From: a virus
Length of the DNA: 64,000 nucleotides
Virus record (IMG/VR): IMGVR_UViG_3300036770_002726
Location: 1-64,000 of that record
Reading direction: 5' to 3' (one strand)
Shown here: one piece after another, positions 56,212 through 64,000 of the stretch
Numbering within the stretch: position 1 is the stretch's first letter
How the letters are laid out: each line of letters begins with the position of its first letter
The notes under the pieces: generated by a model
Databases searched by the model: none
What the model was told of the DNA's origin: nothing
Seen by the model: only the letters and a program-made list of their open reading frames with translations
Made by a program: the position numbers and the translations under genes

Positions 56212-59040
56212 ATGAAAAATATCTTTCTAGTCCTATTACTCCTATTATCATTTAAATCCTTTTCACAATTTACAATCATTGGTAAAGTTGTTGATGAAAA
56301 CACAAAAGAACCATTAATTGGTGTTACAGTTATAATTAAAGAAACTTCAGTTGGAACAACAACAGACATTGAAGGTATATTCACAATAGACTCAGACAAA
56401 GACACTGTTACATTAGAGTTTTCATATGTCTCATATAAAAAAGAAATCCAAGAAGATATTGTATTGGTTGGTGAATTAACAACCATACCTGATATTTTAC
56501 TTAAAGAGGATGTATTAGAAATTGGTGAAGTTGTTATTACCGCAGACAGAATTGTTAAAAATGAAATTGGTTTGATTGATATGAAAATGAAATCAGTCAC
56601 AATGGTTGATGGTATTAGTTCTGAGAAAATGAAATCAACAGGTGATGGTAATGCTGTTGAAGCAAGTAAACGAGTCACAGGTGTATCAATAGATAATGGA
56701 AAATATGTATATGTTAGAGGATTGGGTGATAGATATTCAAAGACAATAATGAATGGAGTTGAAATACCAGGATTGGATCCTGATAGAAACTCACTCCAAA
56801 TGGATATATTCCCCACCAATTTATTAAATAATATTGTCGTATCAAAAAGTTTTACATCAGAATTACCAGCAGATTTTACTGGTGGATTAATTAATATTGA
56901 AACAAAAGATATACCTGAAACACCACAAGGTTCATTCTCACTAACAATTGGTTTCAATAATCAAACCCACTTCAATAATAATTTCTTTAGTGAGAAAGGA
57001 AGTATGACTGACATATTAGGATTTGATGGTGGAATAAGAAGATTACCAAATGAACTAAGAAGTATTTATATCCCAACCCCATTTAATAAACCATCAAGTA
57101 TAAGTTCAGCACAACATCAACAGAATATTGTTAATACATTAAGAAGTTTGAATCCTGAATTGGGTGGTGTAAATGGTATGCCATTCTTGGATTTTGGTGG
57201 TGGATTTTCTTATGGAAGAACAAATAAAAAGTTTGGTTATGTTGTATCATTAAATCAAAAAACAGATTATAGATTTTATACTGATGTAAAGTATGGTGAA
57301 TACCAAAGGGTAACTGATAACTCACAATATGATTTGATTTATGCAACAAAACAATCAGGTCAATTAACTGAAATTAATAATCTATTGGGTGGTTTAATTG
57401 GATTCAATTTTGTTAAAGGTAAGAGTAAATACAAATTAAATCTAATTCATTTACAGAGTGGTGAGAGTAGAGCTGGTAAGTTCAATATATCAAACAATTC
57501 ATCAGCGGTTGGACAATCAGGTTATGAAGCAACATCATATAATCTTGAATACAATCAAAGAGGATTAACCAATTTGTTATTAAATGGAAAACATAAAATA
57601 AATAAATGGAATATTGATTGGAAATTGTCCCCAACTTATTCATCATCAATTGACCCTGACATTAGAAAGACACCATTTAGTTATGATGGTTCATATTCAT
57701 TTTCATCTGGTGAAGCGGGAAATCCATCAAGGATATGGAGAAACTTGGGTGAATTTAATAACCAATCAAAGATTGATATAAATAAAGAATATGAAAACTT
57801 CAAATTAAACTTTGGGTTATCTCACGTATATAAATTGAGAAACTATGAAATCAAGTTATTTGAATTGATGTTTTCAAAACCACAATCTTGGGCATCACCA
57901 AACCCCAACCTTGTAATGAATACTGATAACTTATATCCATCTGATGTCAATGGAACTTATATTCAATCTGGTAATGTGAATCCAAATCCAAATCAATATT
58001 CATCAAATGTTAATAATCTTGGTGTATATGTTTCAGGTGATTATAACATTAAGAATAAGTTAAAGATTAATTTGGGTTTAAGAACTGAATACTTTATTCA
58101 AAGACATACAGGAAGAGATATAAGATATGCCAATGGTGATGTGAATGGAAACAATTTGGTTAATGATAAAGTTATGGAAACCATAAATCTATTCCCATCA
58201 ACAAATATCATATATTCAATAACACCAAAACAAAATCTAAGAACATCATATTCAAGAACCATTGCAAGACCATCATTCAAGGAACTATCTTATGCTCAAA
58301 TATTAGACCCAATCACAAATAGAATATTCAATGGCGGTTTATTCACTTATAATGGAACTTGGGGTGGAAATTTGAAATCAACAAATATTGATAACTTGGA
58401 TTTAAGATGGGAGTTATCAAATAAAAATGATTTCTATTCAATATCTGGGTTTTATAAACATTTCAATAATCCAATTGAACTTGTTAGAATACCTGAACAA
58501 CAAACATCAACTGAATATCAACCAAGAAATGTTGGTAATGGTGATGTGTATGGATTGGAATTTGAGTTAAGAAAATCGTTTCTAAAGAACTTTTATTTCA
58601 ATACCAATGTCACACTAGTTAAGTCACAAATAACGATGACAGAGACAGAATATCAAGCAAGAAAACAATATGAGAGATTGAATGAGAACATAGACAATAC
58701 AAGAGTTATGGCAGGACAATCACCATTTGTAATCAATACTGGATTATCTTATAAGAACGATAAAATTGGGTTGAATGTTGGGTTGTTTTATAATGTAAAA
58801 GGACAAACATTATCCATTGTTGGAACTGGTTTATCTCCTGATGTTTATGATGAATCATTCCATTCATTGAATCTTTCAGTGAGTCAAAAGATTAAGAATA
58901 CATCAATTGATTTTAGAGTTCAAAATATTCTTAATGATAGAGTTGAAAGTTTTTATCACTCCTATAAAGCTAAGAAACAAGTATTCAATAGTGTTAATCC
59001 TGGTGTGACTTTAACATTGGGTGTTAGTCATAAGTTCTAA
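56212..59040 (+). CDS. TonB-dependent outer-membrane receptor
   Basis: The 942-residue, apparently full-length protein has a signal peptide (MKNIFLVLLLLLSFKSFSQ). A carboxypeptidase-regulatory-like domain follows (residues 20-105; GKVVDENTKEPLIGVTVIIK), then a plug domain (about 115-230; VYVRGLGDRYSKTIMNGVEI, PGLDPDRNSLQMDIFPTNLL). A beta barrel runs to the C-terminus VNPGVTLTLGVSHKF with a terminal Phe. In Bacteroidota such receptors import bulky ligands. It is the outer-membrane-receptor class used by many phages to enter, so a phage copy could block or change receptors after infection, or be acquired host DNA. No SusD partner is nearby. Codon use looks like its phage neighbours. Confidence 0.92.
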   Translation: MKNIFLVLLLLLSFKSFSQFTIIGKVVDENTKEPLIGVTVIIKETSVGTTTDIEGIFTIDSDKDTVTLEFSYVSYKKEIQEDIVLVGELTTIPDILLKEDVLEIGEVVITADRIVKNEIGLIDMKMKSVTMVDGISSEKMKSTGDGNAVEASKRVTGVSIDNGKYVYVRGLGDRYSKTIMNGVEIPGLDPDRNSLQMDIFPTNLLNNIVVSKSFTSELPADFTGGLINIETKDIPETPQGSFSLTIGFNNQTHFNNNFFSEKGSMTDILGFDGGIRRLPNELRSIYIPTPFNKPSSISSAQHQQNIVNTLRSLNPELGGVNGMPFLDFGGGFSYGRTNKKFGYVVSLNQKTDYRFYTDVKYGEYQRVTDNSQYDLIYATKQSGQLTEINNLLGGLIGFNFVKGKSKYKLNLIHLQSGESRAGKFNISNNSSAVGQSGYEATSYNLEYNQRGLTNLLLNGKHKINKWNIDWKLSPTYSSSIDPDIRKTPFSYDGSYSFSSGEAGNPSRIWRNLGEFNNQSKIDINKEYENFKLNFGLSHVYKLRNYEIKLFELMFSKPQSWASPNPNLVMNTDNLYPSDVNGTYIQSGNVNPNPNQYSSNVNNLGVYVSGDYNIKNKLKINLGLRTEYFIQRHTGRDIRYANGDVNGNNLVNDKVMETINLFPSTNIIYSITPKQNLRTSYSRTIARPSFKELSYAQILDPITNRIFNGGLFTYNGTWGGNLKSTNIDNLDLRWELSNKNDFYSISGFYKHFNNPIELVRIPEQQTSTEYQPRNVGNGDVYGLEFELRKSFLKNFYFNTNVTLVKSQITMTETEYQARKQYERLNENIDNTRVMAGQSPFVINTGLSYKNDKIGLNVGLFYNVKGQTLSIVGTGLSPDVYDESFHSLNLSVSQKIKNTSIDFRVQNILNDRVESFYHSYKAKKQVFNSVNPGVTLTLGVSHKF

Positions 59041-59061
59041 TAAAATATTTTTTGATTATTG

Positions 59062-59093
59062 TTTGGAAATGTCAATTGGTGTGTCTATTTTTG
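59062..59093 (+). promoter_or_regulatory. Host-type (Bacteroidota) promoter
   Basis: TTTG at 59062-59065 (GTTTGGAAAT) and TATTTTTG at 59086-59093, 20 nt apart. Confidence 0.65.
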
Positions 59094-59110
59094 TAAAAAA
59101 TTAATAGAGT

Positions 59111-59665
59111 ATGAAACACAACATAATTAAAACAAACAACTATCTACTTGTTGTAGATGATAGTCAGATTAAAATAGGAGATATTGTATTAGAAAAATAC
59201 CTTGATGGTACAATAGGATTGGAACAGATTGATACTTTGAATGACATTCATAATGTACTACATAAAAAAATCATAGCCCATTTGCCTTTAAATGGGGCTT
59301 CCACTCTCAATGGTGTAGATTTATTACCACCAATTGAAGATGATGTTGAAAGGTTGGCAGAAGAGTATTCTAAAAATCATTCAATATATGAAACTGCACA
59401 AGACGATGTTTATCATGGATTTTTCCAAGGCTATAACAAAGCCAAAGCGAAGTATAAGTACACAGAGGAGGATATGAGAGAGGCCTTTAAAGCAGGACAA
59501 TTAGATAAAGGTAATAATTGGTATGGAGGGGATTTTATTGAATTTATCAAATCCCTCCAACAACCAAAGATGCCTATTGGGTTTGAGTTTGAAACTAAAG
59601 ATGAGTATTTAAAAAATGGAATTTTAATTAAAACTGAATGGGTGGGAAAATATATTTTTGATTAA
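59111..59665 (+). CDS. Conserved phage/Bacteroidota hypothetical protein
   Basis: The 184-residue protein has a beta-rich start (IIKTNNYLLVVDDSQIKIGD), then KIIAHLPLNGASTLNGVDLL, PPIEDDVERLAEEYSK, and a helical end with GFFQGYNKAKAKYKYTEEDM. The pattern KIIAHLPLNG...LPPI is one that I remember from Flavobacterium-type phages and genomes, with unknown role. It has a host-type promoter. Confidence 0.75.
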   Translation: MKHNIIKTNNYLLVVDDSQIKIGDIVLEKYLDGTIGLEQIDTLNDIHNVLHKKIIAHLPLNGASTLNGVDLLPPIEDDVERLAEEYSKNHSIYETAQDDVYHGFFQGYNKAKAKYKYTEEDMREAFKAGQLDKGNNWYGGDFIEFIKSLQQPKMPIGFEFETKDEYLKNGILIKTEWVGKYIFD

Positions 59666-59666
59666 A

Positions 59667-59698
59667 TTTTGAAATAAGAAAATCAAATTGTAATTTTG
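59667..59698 (+). promoter_or_regulatory. Host-type promoter for the tRNA-like pair
   Basis: TTTTG at 59667-59671, 19 nt, TAATTTTG at 59691-59698. The expected start point, a few bases on, lies just before the first tRNA-like gene. Confidence 0.7.
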
Positions 59699-59707
59699 TG
59701 ACACAAT

Positions 59708-59832
59708 AGTCCTGTGGCGGAATTGGTAGACGCAATAGTAGACGATTCTCAGTCCTAACTACAAAGAGTAGCTAACTTTGAAAGTGGGTGTCAGGTTAAT
59801 CTGAGATACAGGTTCGAATCCTGTCAGGACTA
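59708..59832 (+). tRNA. Leu-like tRNA with abnormal middle region
   Basis: The acceptor stem AGTCCTG (59708-59714) pairs with CAGGACT (59825-59831). The D arm GCGGAATTGGTAGACGC is of Leu/Ser class. The T arm ACAGGTTCGAATCCTGT is perfect. But the gene is 125 nt, some 40 nt more than normal. The region after the D arm does not give a clear 5-bp anticodon stem with a 7-nt loop, and it contains TCCTAACTACAAA, the same as the 3' end of the second tRNA-like gene. It may be intron-containing, a chimera, or decayed. No CCA is encoded. Confidence 0.5.
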
Positions 59833-59837
59833 CAAAA

Positions 59838-59947
59838 AGTTAGGTTGGAAGTTGGTAATCCGCCGGAGGAAAGGAGTTCGTTTGGAGGAGTAAAATCTGA
59901 GAACAAATGATTATCTGAGAATACAGGTTCGAATCCTGTCCTAACTA
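59838..59947 (+). tRNA. tRNA-like gene lacking a standard anticodon arm
   Basis: The acceptor stem AGTTAGG (59838-59844) pairs with CCTAACT (59940-59946), and the T arm ACAGGTTCGAATCCTGT is the same as in the first gene. A D-arm-like GGAAGTTGGTAATCC is present. The middle part (CCGGAGG...GGAGG) has no canonical anticodon arm, and about 110 nt is too long for class I. Both genes share ATCTGAGA before the T arm, which suggests duplication. Confidence 0.4.
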
Positions 59948-59962
59948 CAAAAAATTATAAAA

Positions 59963-60103
59963 ATGAAAACTGAAAAAGAAAAAATTGAATTAGAAATTAA
60001 AAAGTTAACTGATAAAAGGGATAATTCCTCCGATACCTTTACTAGAATTAAACTATTTCAACAAATAAAAAAACTTAAAGAAAAATTAGAAAAATTAATA
60101 TAA
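59963..60103 (+). CDS. Small coiled-coil protein
   Basis: A 46-residue Lys/Glu-rich helix (MKTEKEKIELEIKKLTDKRD) with heptad-like Leu/Ile spacing. The stop overlaps the next ATG (TAATG). Function unknown. Confidence 0.5.
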   Translation: MKTEKEKIELEIKKLTDKRDNSSDTFTRIKLFQQIKKLKEKLEKLI

Positions 60104-60354
60104 TGTACAGATTAACCAGAGAAAGAGACAATAAAACCATAATAGGTGAACAAGTGATATTCATTGAATGGGATGAAGATGGAAGATTTTCAAATAAACA
60201 CGATGAACCAGCTGAAGGTAGGTCAGTTATGATTGACCCCCATCATTTCAGTTATACTTGGTTAACCACAGAAATTACCTCATTCACCAAAGATGGAAAT
60301 AAATTAATATTTTCAACCAAAAACTCAAATTACATTTTGGAAATTGAGGATTAA
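60103..60354 (+). CDS. Small beta-rich hypothetical protein
   Basis: An 83-residue protein (MYRLTRERDNKTIIGEQVIF) with many strands and a histidine pair (DPHHFSYTWL). Function unknown. Confidence 0.6.
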   Translation: MYRLTRERDNKTIIGEQVIFIEWDEDGRFSNKHDEPAEGRSVMIDPHHFSYTWLTTEITSFTKDGNKLIFSTKNSNYILEIED

Positions 60355-60366
60355 ATCATATCTTTG
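60335..60366 (+). promoter_or_regulatory. Host-type (Bacteroidota) promoter
   Basis: TTTTG at 60335-60339 inside the end of the previous gene, 19 nt, and TATCTTTG at 60359-60366. It drives the five-paralog operon. Confidence 0.7.
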
Positions 60367-60387
60367 TCCTAACAAAAAAACACAATA

Positions 60388-60798
60388 ATGGAATTTATCA
60401 CACACACTCAAGCTTTAGAACTGAAACAACTGGGATTCGATGAACTTTGTTGGGCTTGGTACAATATACCTGATGAAGATGTCAGATATTGTTATTCAGA
60501 ACAAAGAAGTCCAATTACAAATAGTCATGAAGAATGGAGTGCCCAAATTTGGGGAAAGAAGGCTGAGAACATTGGATTGCCAACATCATCACAAGTCTTA
60601 AAATGGTTTCGTGAGAAATATGATTATCATTGTGAGATATTTGTAGATGATAATAAGACGTTTGGTTTTTTAATCAGTTATTTTATTGAAGATGGCTTCT
60701 TAAGAGCTGATAAACCTATACAAAGAGGATATAATTCTTATGAAGAAGCTGAAGATGCTTGTATATCCAAGTTAATTGAAGTAGTAAAACAAAAATAG
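60388..60798 (+). CDS. Tandem paralog 1 (ALELKQLGF...WFREKY family)
   Basis: The 136-residue protein contains THTQALELKQLGFDELCWAW at the start, SSQVLKWFREKYDYHCEIFV in the middle and YEEAEDACISKLIEVVKQK at the end. Four following genes have the same order of blocks. The middle resembles a short wHTH-like helix pair. Similar proteins occur widely in Bacteroidota phages and genomes. Function unknown. Confidence 0.75.
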   Translation: MEFITHTQALELKQLGFDELCWAWYNIPDEDVRYCYSEQRSPITNSHEEWSAQIWGKKAENIGLPTSSQVLKWFREKYDYHCEIFVDDNKTFGFLISYFIEDGFLRADKPIQRGYNSYEEAEDACISKLIEVVKQK

Positions 60799-60799
60799 T

Positions 60800-61192
60800 A
60801 TGGAAAACTTATTTGTATCTTACGAACACGCACTCCAACTTAAACAGTTGGGATTTAATGAACCTTGTTTAAAAGTTGGTAATCCAAACGGACATATTTT
60901 GTGGAAGTTTATGGATGTTCTTGATGTTGAAGGTGTTGATATTGGTGATATAATGAAAGAGAAGTTTGATGATAGGTTTGTTGAAATACCACTCAAACAA
61001 CAAGTTTATGTATGGTTTATAGAAAAACAAGGATTGAGTAGTTGGATACTGAGTATAAGTGACCCAAAAGAAACTGACACAAAATACTCATATAAAATTA
61101 AAAATTGTGATGACAAATTATTATTTGATAATTTAGAAGAAGCTGAAGATGCTTGTATTAATAAATTAATTGAAATTCTTAAACAAAAATAA
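60800..61192 (+). CDS. Tandem paralog 2
   Basis: A 130-residue protein with SYEHALQLKQLGFNEPCLKV, PLKQQVYVWFIEKQGLSSWI and LEEAEDACINKLIEILKQK. The middle motif has lost the R-E-K-Y residues (WFIEKQ). It starts one base after the previous stop. Family role unknown. Confidence 0.75.
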   Translation: MENLFVSYEHALQLKQLGFNEPCLKVGNPNGHILWKFMDVLDVEGVDIGDIMKEKFDDRFVEIPLKQQVYVWFIEKQGLSSWILSISDPKETDTKYSYKIKNCDDKLLFDNLEEAEDACINKLIEILKQK

Positions 61193-61193
61193 T

Positions 61194-61565
61194 ATGAAAG
61201 ATTTATTTTCATCTTATGAACAATCAATCCAACTTAAAGAAATTGGAATGGATTTAGGGTGGGATAACTATTTACAATTCTATGATTCCTCGACAAAAGA
61301 ATTTTGTGATGTAATGAAAGATGTTCCAGCACCGCTCAAAACCCAAGTCTTCAAATGGTTTCGTGAAAAATATAATATATTATATGATATTGTTTTTTTC
61401 AGAGAAGATAAAAGAACAAAAAAAGGTTATTGGTATAAAATAAATAAATGGAATACTGATATGGTAAAAAGAGAAATTATATCTAATAATTCTTATTTTT
61501 ATACCTACGAAGAAGCTGAAGATGCTTGTATAACCAAATTAATTGAAATAGTTAAACAAAACTAA
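61194..61565 (+). CDS. Tandem paralog 3
   Basis: The 123-residue protein has SYEQSIQLKEIGMDLGWDNY, PLKTQVFKWFREKYNILYDI and YEEAEDACITKLIEIVKQN. I use ATG 61194 (an in-frame ATG at 61170 lies in the preceding gene). It is the most divergent in the first block. Confidence 0.75.
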   Translation: MKDLFSSYEQSIQLKEIGMDLGWDNYLQFYDSSTKEFCDVMKDVPAPLKTQVFKWFREKYNILYDIVFFREDKRTKKGYWYKINKWNTDMVKREIISNNSYFYTYEEAEDACITKLIEIVKQN

Positions 61566-61566
61566 T

Positions 61567-61914
61567 ATGGAAAATCAATTCGTATCATACGAACAAGCAT
61601 TAGAACTTAAAGAACTAGGATTCAATGAACCTTGTTTTGGATGGTGGTTTGTAGATGAAAAAATGCTTTTTATTGAAAAATCTAAAAAATCAACATCAGA
61701 TAATATTTTACAAGCTCCACTCAAACAACAAGTTCTACGATGGTTCAGAGAGAAGTATGAATTGCATGGGTATATTGAAGGAATGTATCCTTGGTGTAGA
61801 TACTACATTAACTCAGAAGATGATAGGTGGGAGGGACATAAATACAATACGTATGAGGAATGCGAGAATTCCCTTACCAACAAATTAATTGAAATCGTTA
61901 AAAACAAACCATAA
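61567..61914 (+). CDS. Tandem paralog 4
   Basis: The 115-residue protein has SYEQALELKELGFNEPCFGW, PLKQQVLRWFREKYELHGYI and YEECENSLTNKLIEIVKNK. It is the shortest copy. Its stop overlaps the next ATG. Confidence 0.75.
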   Translation: MENQFVSYEQALELKELGFNEPCFGWWFVDEKMLFIEKSKKSTSDNILQAPLKQQVLRWFREKYELHGYIEGMYPWCRYYINSEDDRWEGHKYNTYEECENSLTNKLIEIVKNKP

Positions 61915-62300
61915 TGGAAAACTTATTTGTATCTTATGAACAAGCACTCCAACTTAAAGAAATTGGATTTAATGAACCTTGTTTTGGGTATTATTATACA
62001 TTAAATGGGAAAGATTGGAAATTTGTTGAAAAAACTGAATTTTATAGATTAGATGATGAAATAAATATTGGTTATAAATTTTCCTTATTAGCACCACTCA
62101 AACAACAAGTTCTACGATGGTTTCGTGAGAAATATAATATCATTGGACTCATTGAAGGGGGTTTTGATATGACAAACATATTCACATATTGTATATGGGA
62201 GGGATTCAAAGATAAAATTTATGATGATTATTATGGAACTTATGAGGAGGCTGAAGATGTTCTAATTAATATATTGATTGATAAAGTTAAAAACAAATAA
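61914..62300 (+). CDS. Tandem paralog 5
   Basis: The 128-residue protein has SYEQALQLKEIGFNEPCFGY, PLKQQVLRWFREKYNIIGLI and YEEAEDVLINILIDKVKNK. Copies 4 and 5 are the most alike, including DNA such as AACAACAAGTTCTACGATGG, which suggests a late duplication or gene conversion. Confidence 0.75.
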   Translation: MENLFVSYEQALQLKEIGFNEPCFGYYYTLNGKDWKFVEKTEFYRLDDEINIGYKFSLLAPLKQQVLRWFREKYNIIGLIEGGFDMTNIFTYCIWEGFKDKIYDDYYGTYEEAEDVLINILIDKVKNK

Positions 62301-62301
62301 T

Positions 62302-63054
62302 ATGAAAAACATATATGTATTACCAACAGATAAACCAAGTAGGTTAACATTACTCAATGGTGAAAGATTATTGTTTAGTAAAGAAGATTGTGAATTATCT
62401 AAACATAAAAGATGCGTCAATCAACACATATACATCACTTCTGATGAAGAGATTAAAGAAGGAATCAATCAATGGTATTTAGATAAGGTATTAAATAAAC
62501 CTTATAATTCAGGTGGGGCTCAATACTCTTCTAATCAAAATGTAATCATCCTAACAACAGATGGTGACTTAATCAAAGATGGTATTCAAGCTATTGATGA
62601 TGAGTTTTTAGAATGGTACGTTAAGAATCCAAGTTGTGAGTATATTGGGATTGATTTAATTCCTGTAAATGAGTTTGGTTCACACATTACAATTGACAGT
62701 TATGGTTTTGATAAGTTTATTTACAAAATCATCATTCCAAAAGAACTTCATATTTGTAAGTACTGTGGAGCTGAAACTATTCAATCTGATGATGAATGTT
62801 ATGCTAAACCTAAAAAAGAAACTCTTGAAGAAGCAGCTGAAAAATGGGTATTTGAAACAAATGGGCATAAATGGTCGAATAATGATGATACAGGTGGAGA
62901 TAATTATGGTTCTTTTATAGCAGGTGCTAAATGGCAAGCTGAACAAATTAAACATAAAATATCTGAAGCATATGAACGTGGATTAAATGCACTAATCCCA
63001 CTAATTGAAAACTTAAATAAAGAAATTACTGAATTAAAAAGAAAAGGGATATGA
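62302..63054 (+). CDS. Conserved hypothetical protein (MKNIYVLPTDKPSRL type)
   Basis: The 250-residue protein starts MKNIYVLPTDKPSRLTLLNG, has a middle with HICKYCGAETIQSDDECY (a CxxC and further Cys), and ends with ETLEEAAEKWVFETNGHKWS and GSFIAGAKWQAEQIK. I remember the start pattern from Bacteroidota phages and genomes. The function is not known. It follows directly after the five paralogs. ATG 62302 used. Confidence 0.75.
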   Translation: MKNIYVLPTDKPSRLTLLNGERLLFSKEDCELSKHKRCVNQHIYITSDEEIKEGINQWYLDKVLNKPYNSGGAQYSSNQNVIILTTDGDLIKDGIQAIDDEFLEWYVKNPSCEYIGIDLIPVNEFGSHITIDSYGFDKFIYKIIIPKELHICKYCGAETIQSDDECYAKPKKETLEEAAEKWVFETNGHKWSNNDDTGGDNYGSFIAGAKWQAEQIKHKISEAYERGLNALIPLIENLNKEITELKRKGI

Positions 63055-63473
63055 TACAACTAAAATGGCTTAAATCACAATTGGAATCCTATGGTACTCC
63101 AGACCAATGTGAAATTGATTGGAAAACATTAGATGAACTATTTGAACAAGCAAAACAAATGGACGAACTTAAAGGTAAAACATTTCAAATGACTGATGCT
63201 CACTTGAAACTATTGAGTAATCTTAATGTTGTATGGAGAACCTGTGAATACGGAGCACCAGCAATTGATTGTAAAAGGCCATACGGAAATAGTGATGTTG
63301 AAAGTGATATTGCTGAAATATTAGGTTGGGATGAACCATCAACAAACTCAGCAGAAAGAATACACAGAGAACTTGAAACAGCTCTCCAAATAGTCTTGGT
63401 TACTCAAAAGTTTGAACCAGGATTATACCACCTTAAAAATGAATATACAACAGACTGGATAAAAATTGGATAA
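63051..63473 (+). CDS. Hypothetical protein
   Basis: The 140-residue acidic, helical protein (MIQLKWLKSQLESYGTPDQC) overlaps the previous gene by ATGA. It has GKTFQMTDAHLKLLSNLNVV and NVVWRTCEYGAPAIDCKRPY. From its pattern it may match a phage protein family of unknown role. I cannot name it. Confidence 0.65.
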   Translation: MIQLKWLKSQLESYGTPDQCEIDWKTLDELFEQAKQMDELKGKTFQMTDAHLKLLSNLNVVWRTCEYGAPAIDCKRPYGNSDVESDIAEILGWDEPSTNSAERIHRELETALQIVLVTQKFEPGLYHLKNEYTTDWIKIG

Positions 63474-63474
63474 T

Positions 63475-63852
63475 ATGAGAATGGCCAAAGCCCCACAGAA
63501 ACACATTGATAAATTGAGAAACTTCTTACAATTCACAGAAGAATTATGTAGGATTGACCCAACCAATAGTAAAGAATGGGAAAAACTTAAAGAAGTTTGG
63601 GAAGACGATGAAGATTATACAGAAATAATCAAAGATTGTGAAGATAAAGATGGGTTTAATTACGAATTTTATTTTGATTATTTTCATTCCAATATATCTT
63701 ACATCTATGGAAGAATATTAATGGGATATGAAGTTTTAGTTGAAAATGCTTGTAATCCTAAACTTGACTATTTGGATTATAATGACGATATTAAAAAAGG
63801 ATTAGAATTATTAGAAAAAACAGAAGAAAATGAAAGACAGAATACAAATTGA
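63475..63852 (+). CDS. Hypothetical protein
   Basis: A 125-residue acidic helical protein (MRMAKAPQKHIDKLRNFLQF). ATG 63475 used, and the TTG at 63466 is less likely. It overlaps the next gene by 23 nt. Function unknown. Confidence 0.6.
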   Translation: MRMAKAPQKHIDKLRNFLQFTEELCRIDPTNSKEWEKLKEVWEDDEDYTEIIKDCEDKDGFNYEFYFDYFHSNISYIYGRILMGYEVLVENACNPKLDYLDYNDDIKKGLELLEKTEENERQNTN

Positions 63853-64000
63853 TGGTGTTTGGTATGTTAGAGAAACTGAACCACAACCTGAATTCCTTGA
63901 TGTAAAAATACATACATCATTAAGTGTTCATTGTGAAAATGATGACTATGTTTGGGAAGCCATAAGAACATACAAAGATGATAATGAAACTTTCTATGAA
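63830..64000 (+). CDS. Hypothetical protein, 3' end cut by window edge
   Basis: The frame starts at ATG 63830 (MKDRIQIDGVWYVRETEPQP) and stays open to the end of the window (57 codons). It looks like a small beta-rich protein. No family can be named from the fragment. Confidence 0.55.
   Translation, partial: MKDRIQIDGVWYVRETEPQPEFLDVKIHTSLSVHCENDDYVWEAIRTYKDDNETFYE

Noticed and set aside
56184-56957. Long open frame on the minus strand (257 codons) opposite the TonB receptor gene
   Set aside because: It is Ser/Thr/Ile-rich shadow sequence of a strongly supported receptor gene, with no promoter or domain.
56133-59665. TonB receptor considered as part of a SusCD nutrient locus
   Set aside because: No SusD-like lipoprotein or glycan enzyme lies beside it, and phage-type genes flank it on both sides.
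59838-59947. Second tRNA-like gene considered as a tmRNA partner for SmpB
   Set aside because: Too short, no Ala-type G-U pair in the acceptor stem, and no tag-peptide reading frame.
60388-62300. Tandem repeats considered as a CRISPR array
   Set aside because: The repeats are parts of full reading frames about 350-400 nt apart and are not short direct repeats with spacers. No array was seen anywhere in the window.
1-64000. Window considered as a bacterial chromosome segment
   Set aside because: No ribosomal, tRNA-synthetase or central metabolic operons, and many phage-type genes of small size. A prophage or a large plasmid cannot be fully excluded from this window alone.

Overview
This window reads as part of a large, AT-rich (roughly 30% GC), T4-like tailed phage that infects a member of the Bacteroidota. 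The phage assignment rests on many short, tightly packed genes, mostly on the + strand and often overlapping as ATGA or TAATG, together with phage DNA-metabolism and lysis genes. These include Mre11/Rad50-type recombination nuclease subunits, thymidylate synthase, thioredoxin, glutaredoxin, an amidase endolysin, a GIY-YIG endonuclease, DUF3310, and orphan DNA methyltransferases. There are no ribosomal, transposase or housekeeping operons. The host assignment rests on promoters matching the Bacteroidota pattern (TTTG, 19-20 nt, TAnnTTTG), the lack of obvious Shine-Dalgarno sequences, a Bacteroidota-type sigma factor and histone H1-like protein, lipoproteins, and a TonB-dependent receptor.

Layout. 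1-5 kb: the SbcD-like nuclease, a repeat/coiled-coil protein, tagged late genes, and a cytosine-methyltransferase-like gene. 5-10.5 kb: a second C5 methyltransferase, an acyl-CoA thioesterase, a run of small shuffled paralogs, and thymidylate synthase. 11-14 kb: an ABC-exporter membrane domain without its ATPase, and small genes. 14-20.5 kb: the Rad50/SbcC-like ATPase, an 811-aa DNA methyltransferase with a possible nuclease domain, and a sigma factor. 20.5-31 kb: amidase, putative virion proteins, H1-like protein, DnaJ, and a large leucine-rich-repeat protein. 31-37 kb: small genes behind repeated promoters, a DUF932 protein, a PcfJ-like protein, thioredoxin and glutaredoxin. 37-46 kb: a GIY-YIG nuclease, DUF3310, Dam-like and Dcm-like methyltransferases, a HAD phosphatase, a DHH phosphoesterase, DUF192 and NUDIX. 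46-56 kb: SmpB, a ferritin-like protein, three copies of a PcfJ-like module, and a kinase-like protein. 56-64 kb: a full TonB-dependent outer-membrane receptor, two aberrant tRNA-like genes, and five tandem paralogs.

The most interesting pattern joins two signals. About sixteen otherwise unrelated proteins start with a short basic/amphipathic peptide that soon ends in an (I/L/V)-x-E motif, as in MKKIVRLTESDLTRLVKRVIEE. This resembles the T4 capsid-targeting sequence and its prohead-protease cleavage site. Most of the first genes in these transcription units have the sequence TATTTAT about 11-22 nt before the start codon, which looks like a phage late promoter. Bodies carrying the tag include kinase-like, DHH phosphoesterase, ferritin-like, ParB-like, cysteine-peptidase-like and PcfJ-like proteins. 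I infer a set of virion-packaged, co-injected effectors, possibly transcribed with the help of the phage sigma factor. The packaging and regulation are inference. The motifs themselves are visible in the sequence.
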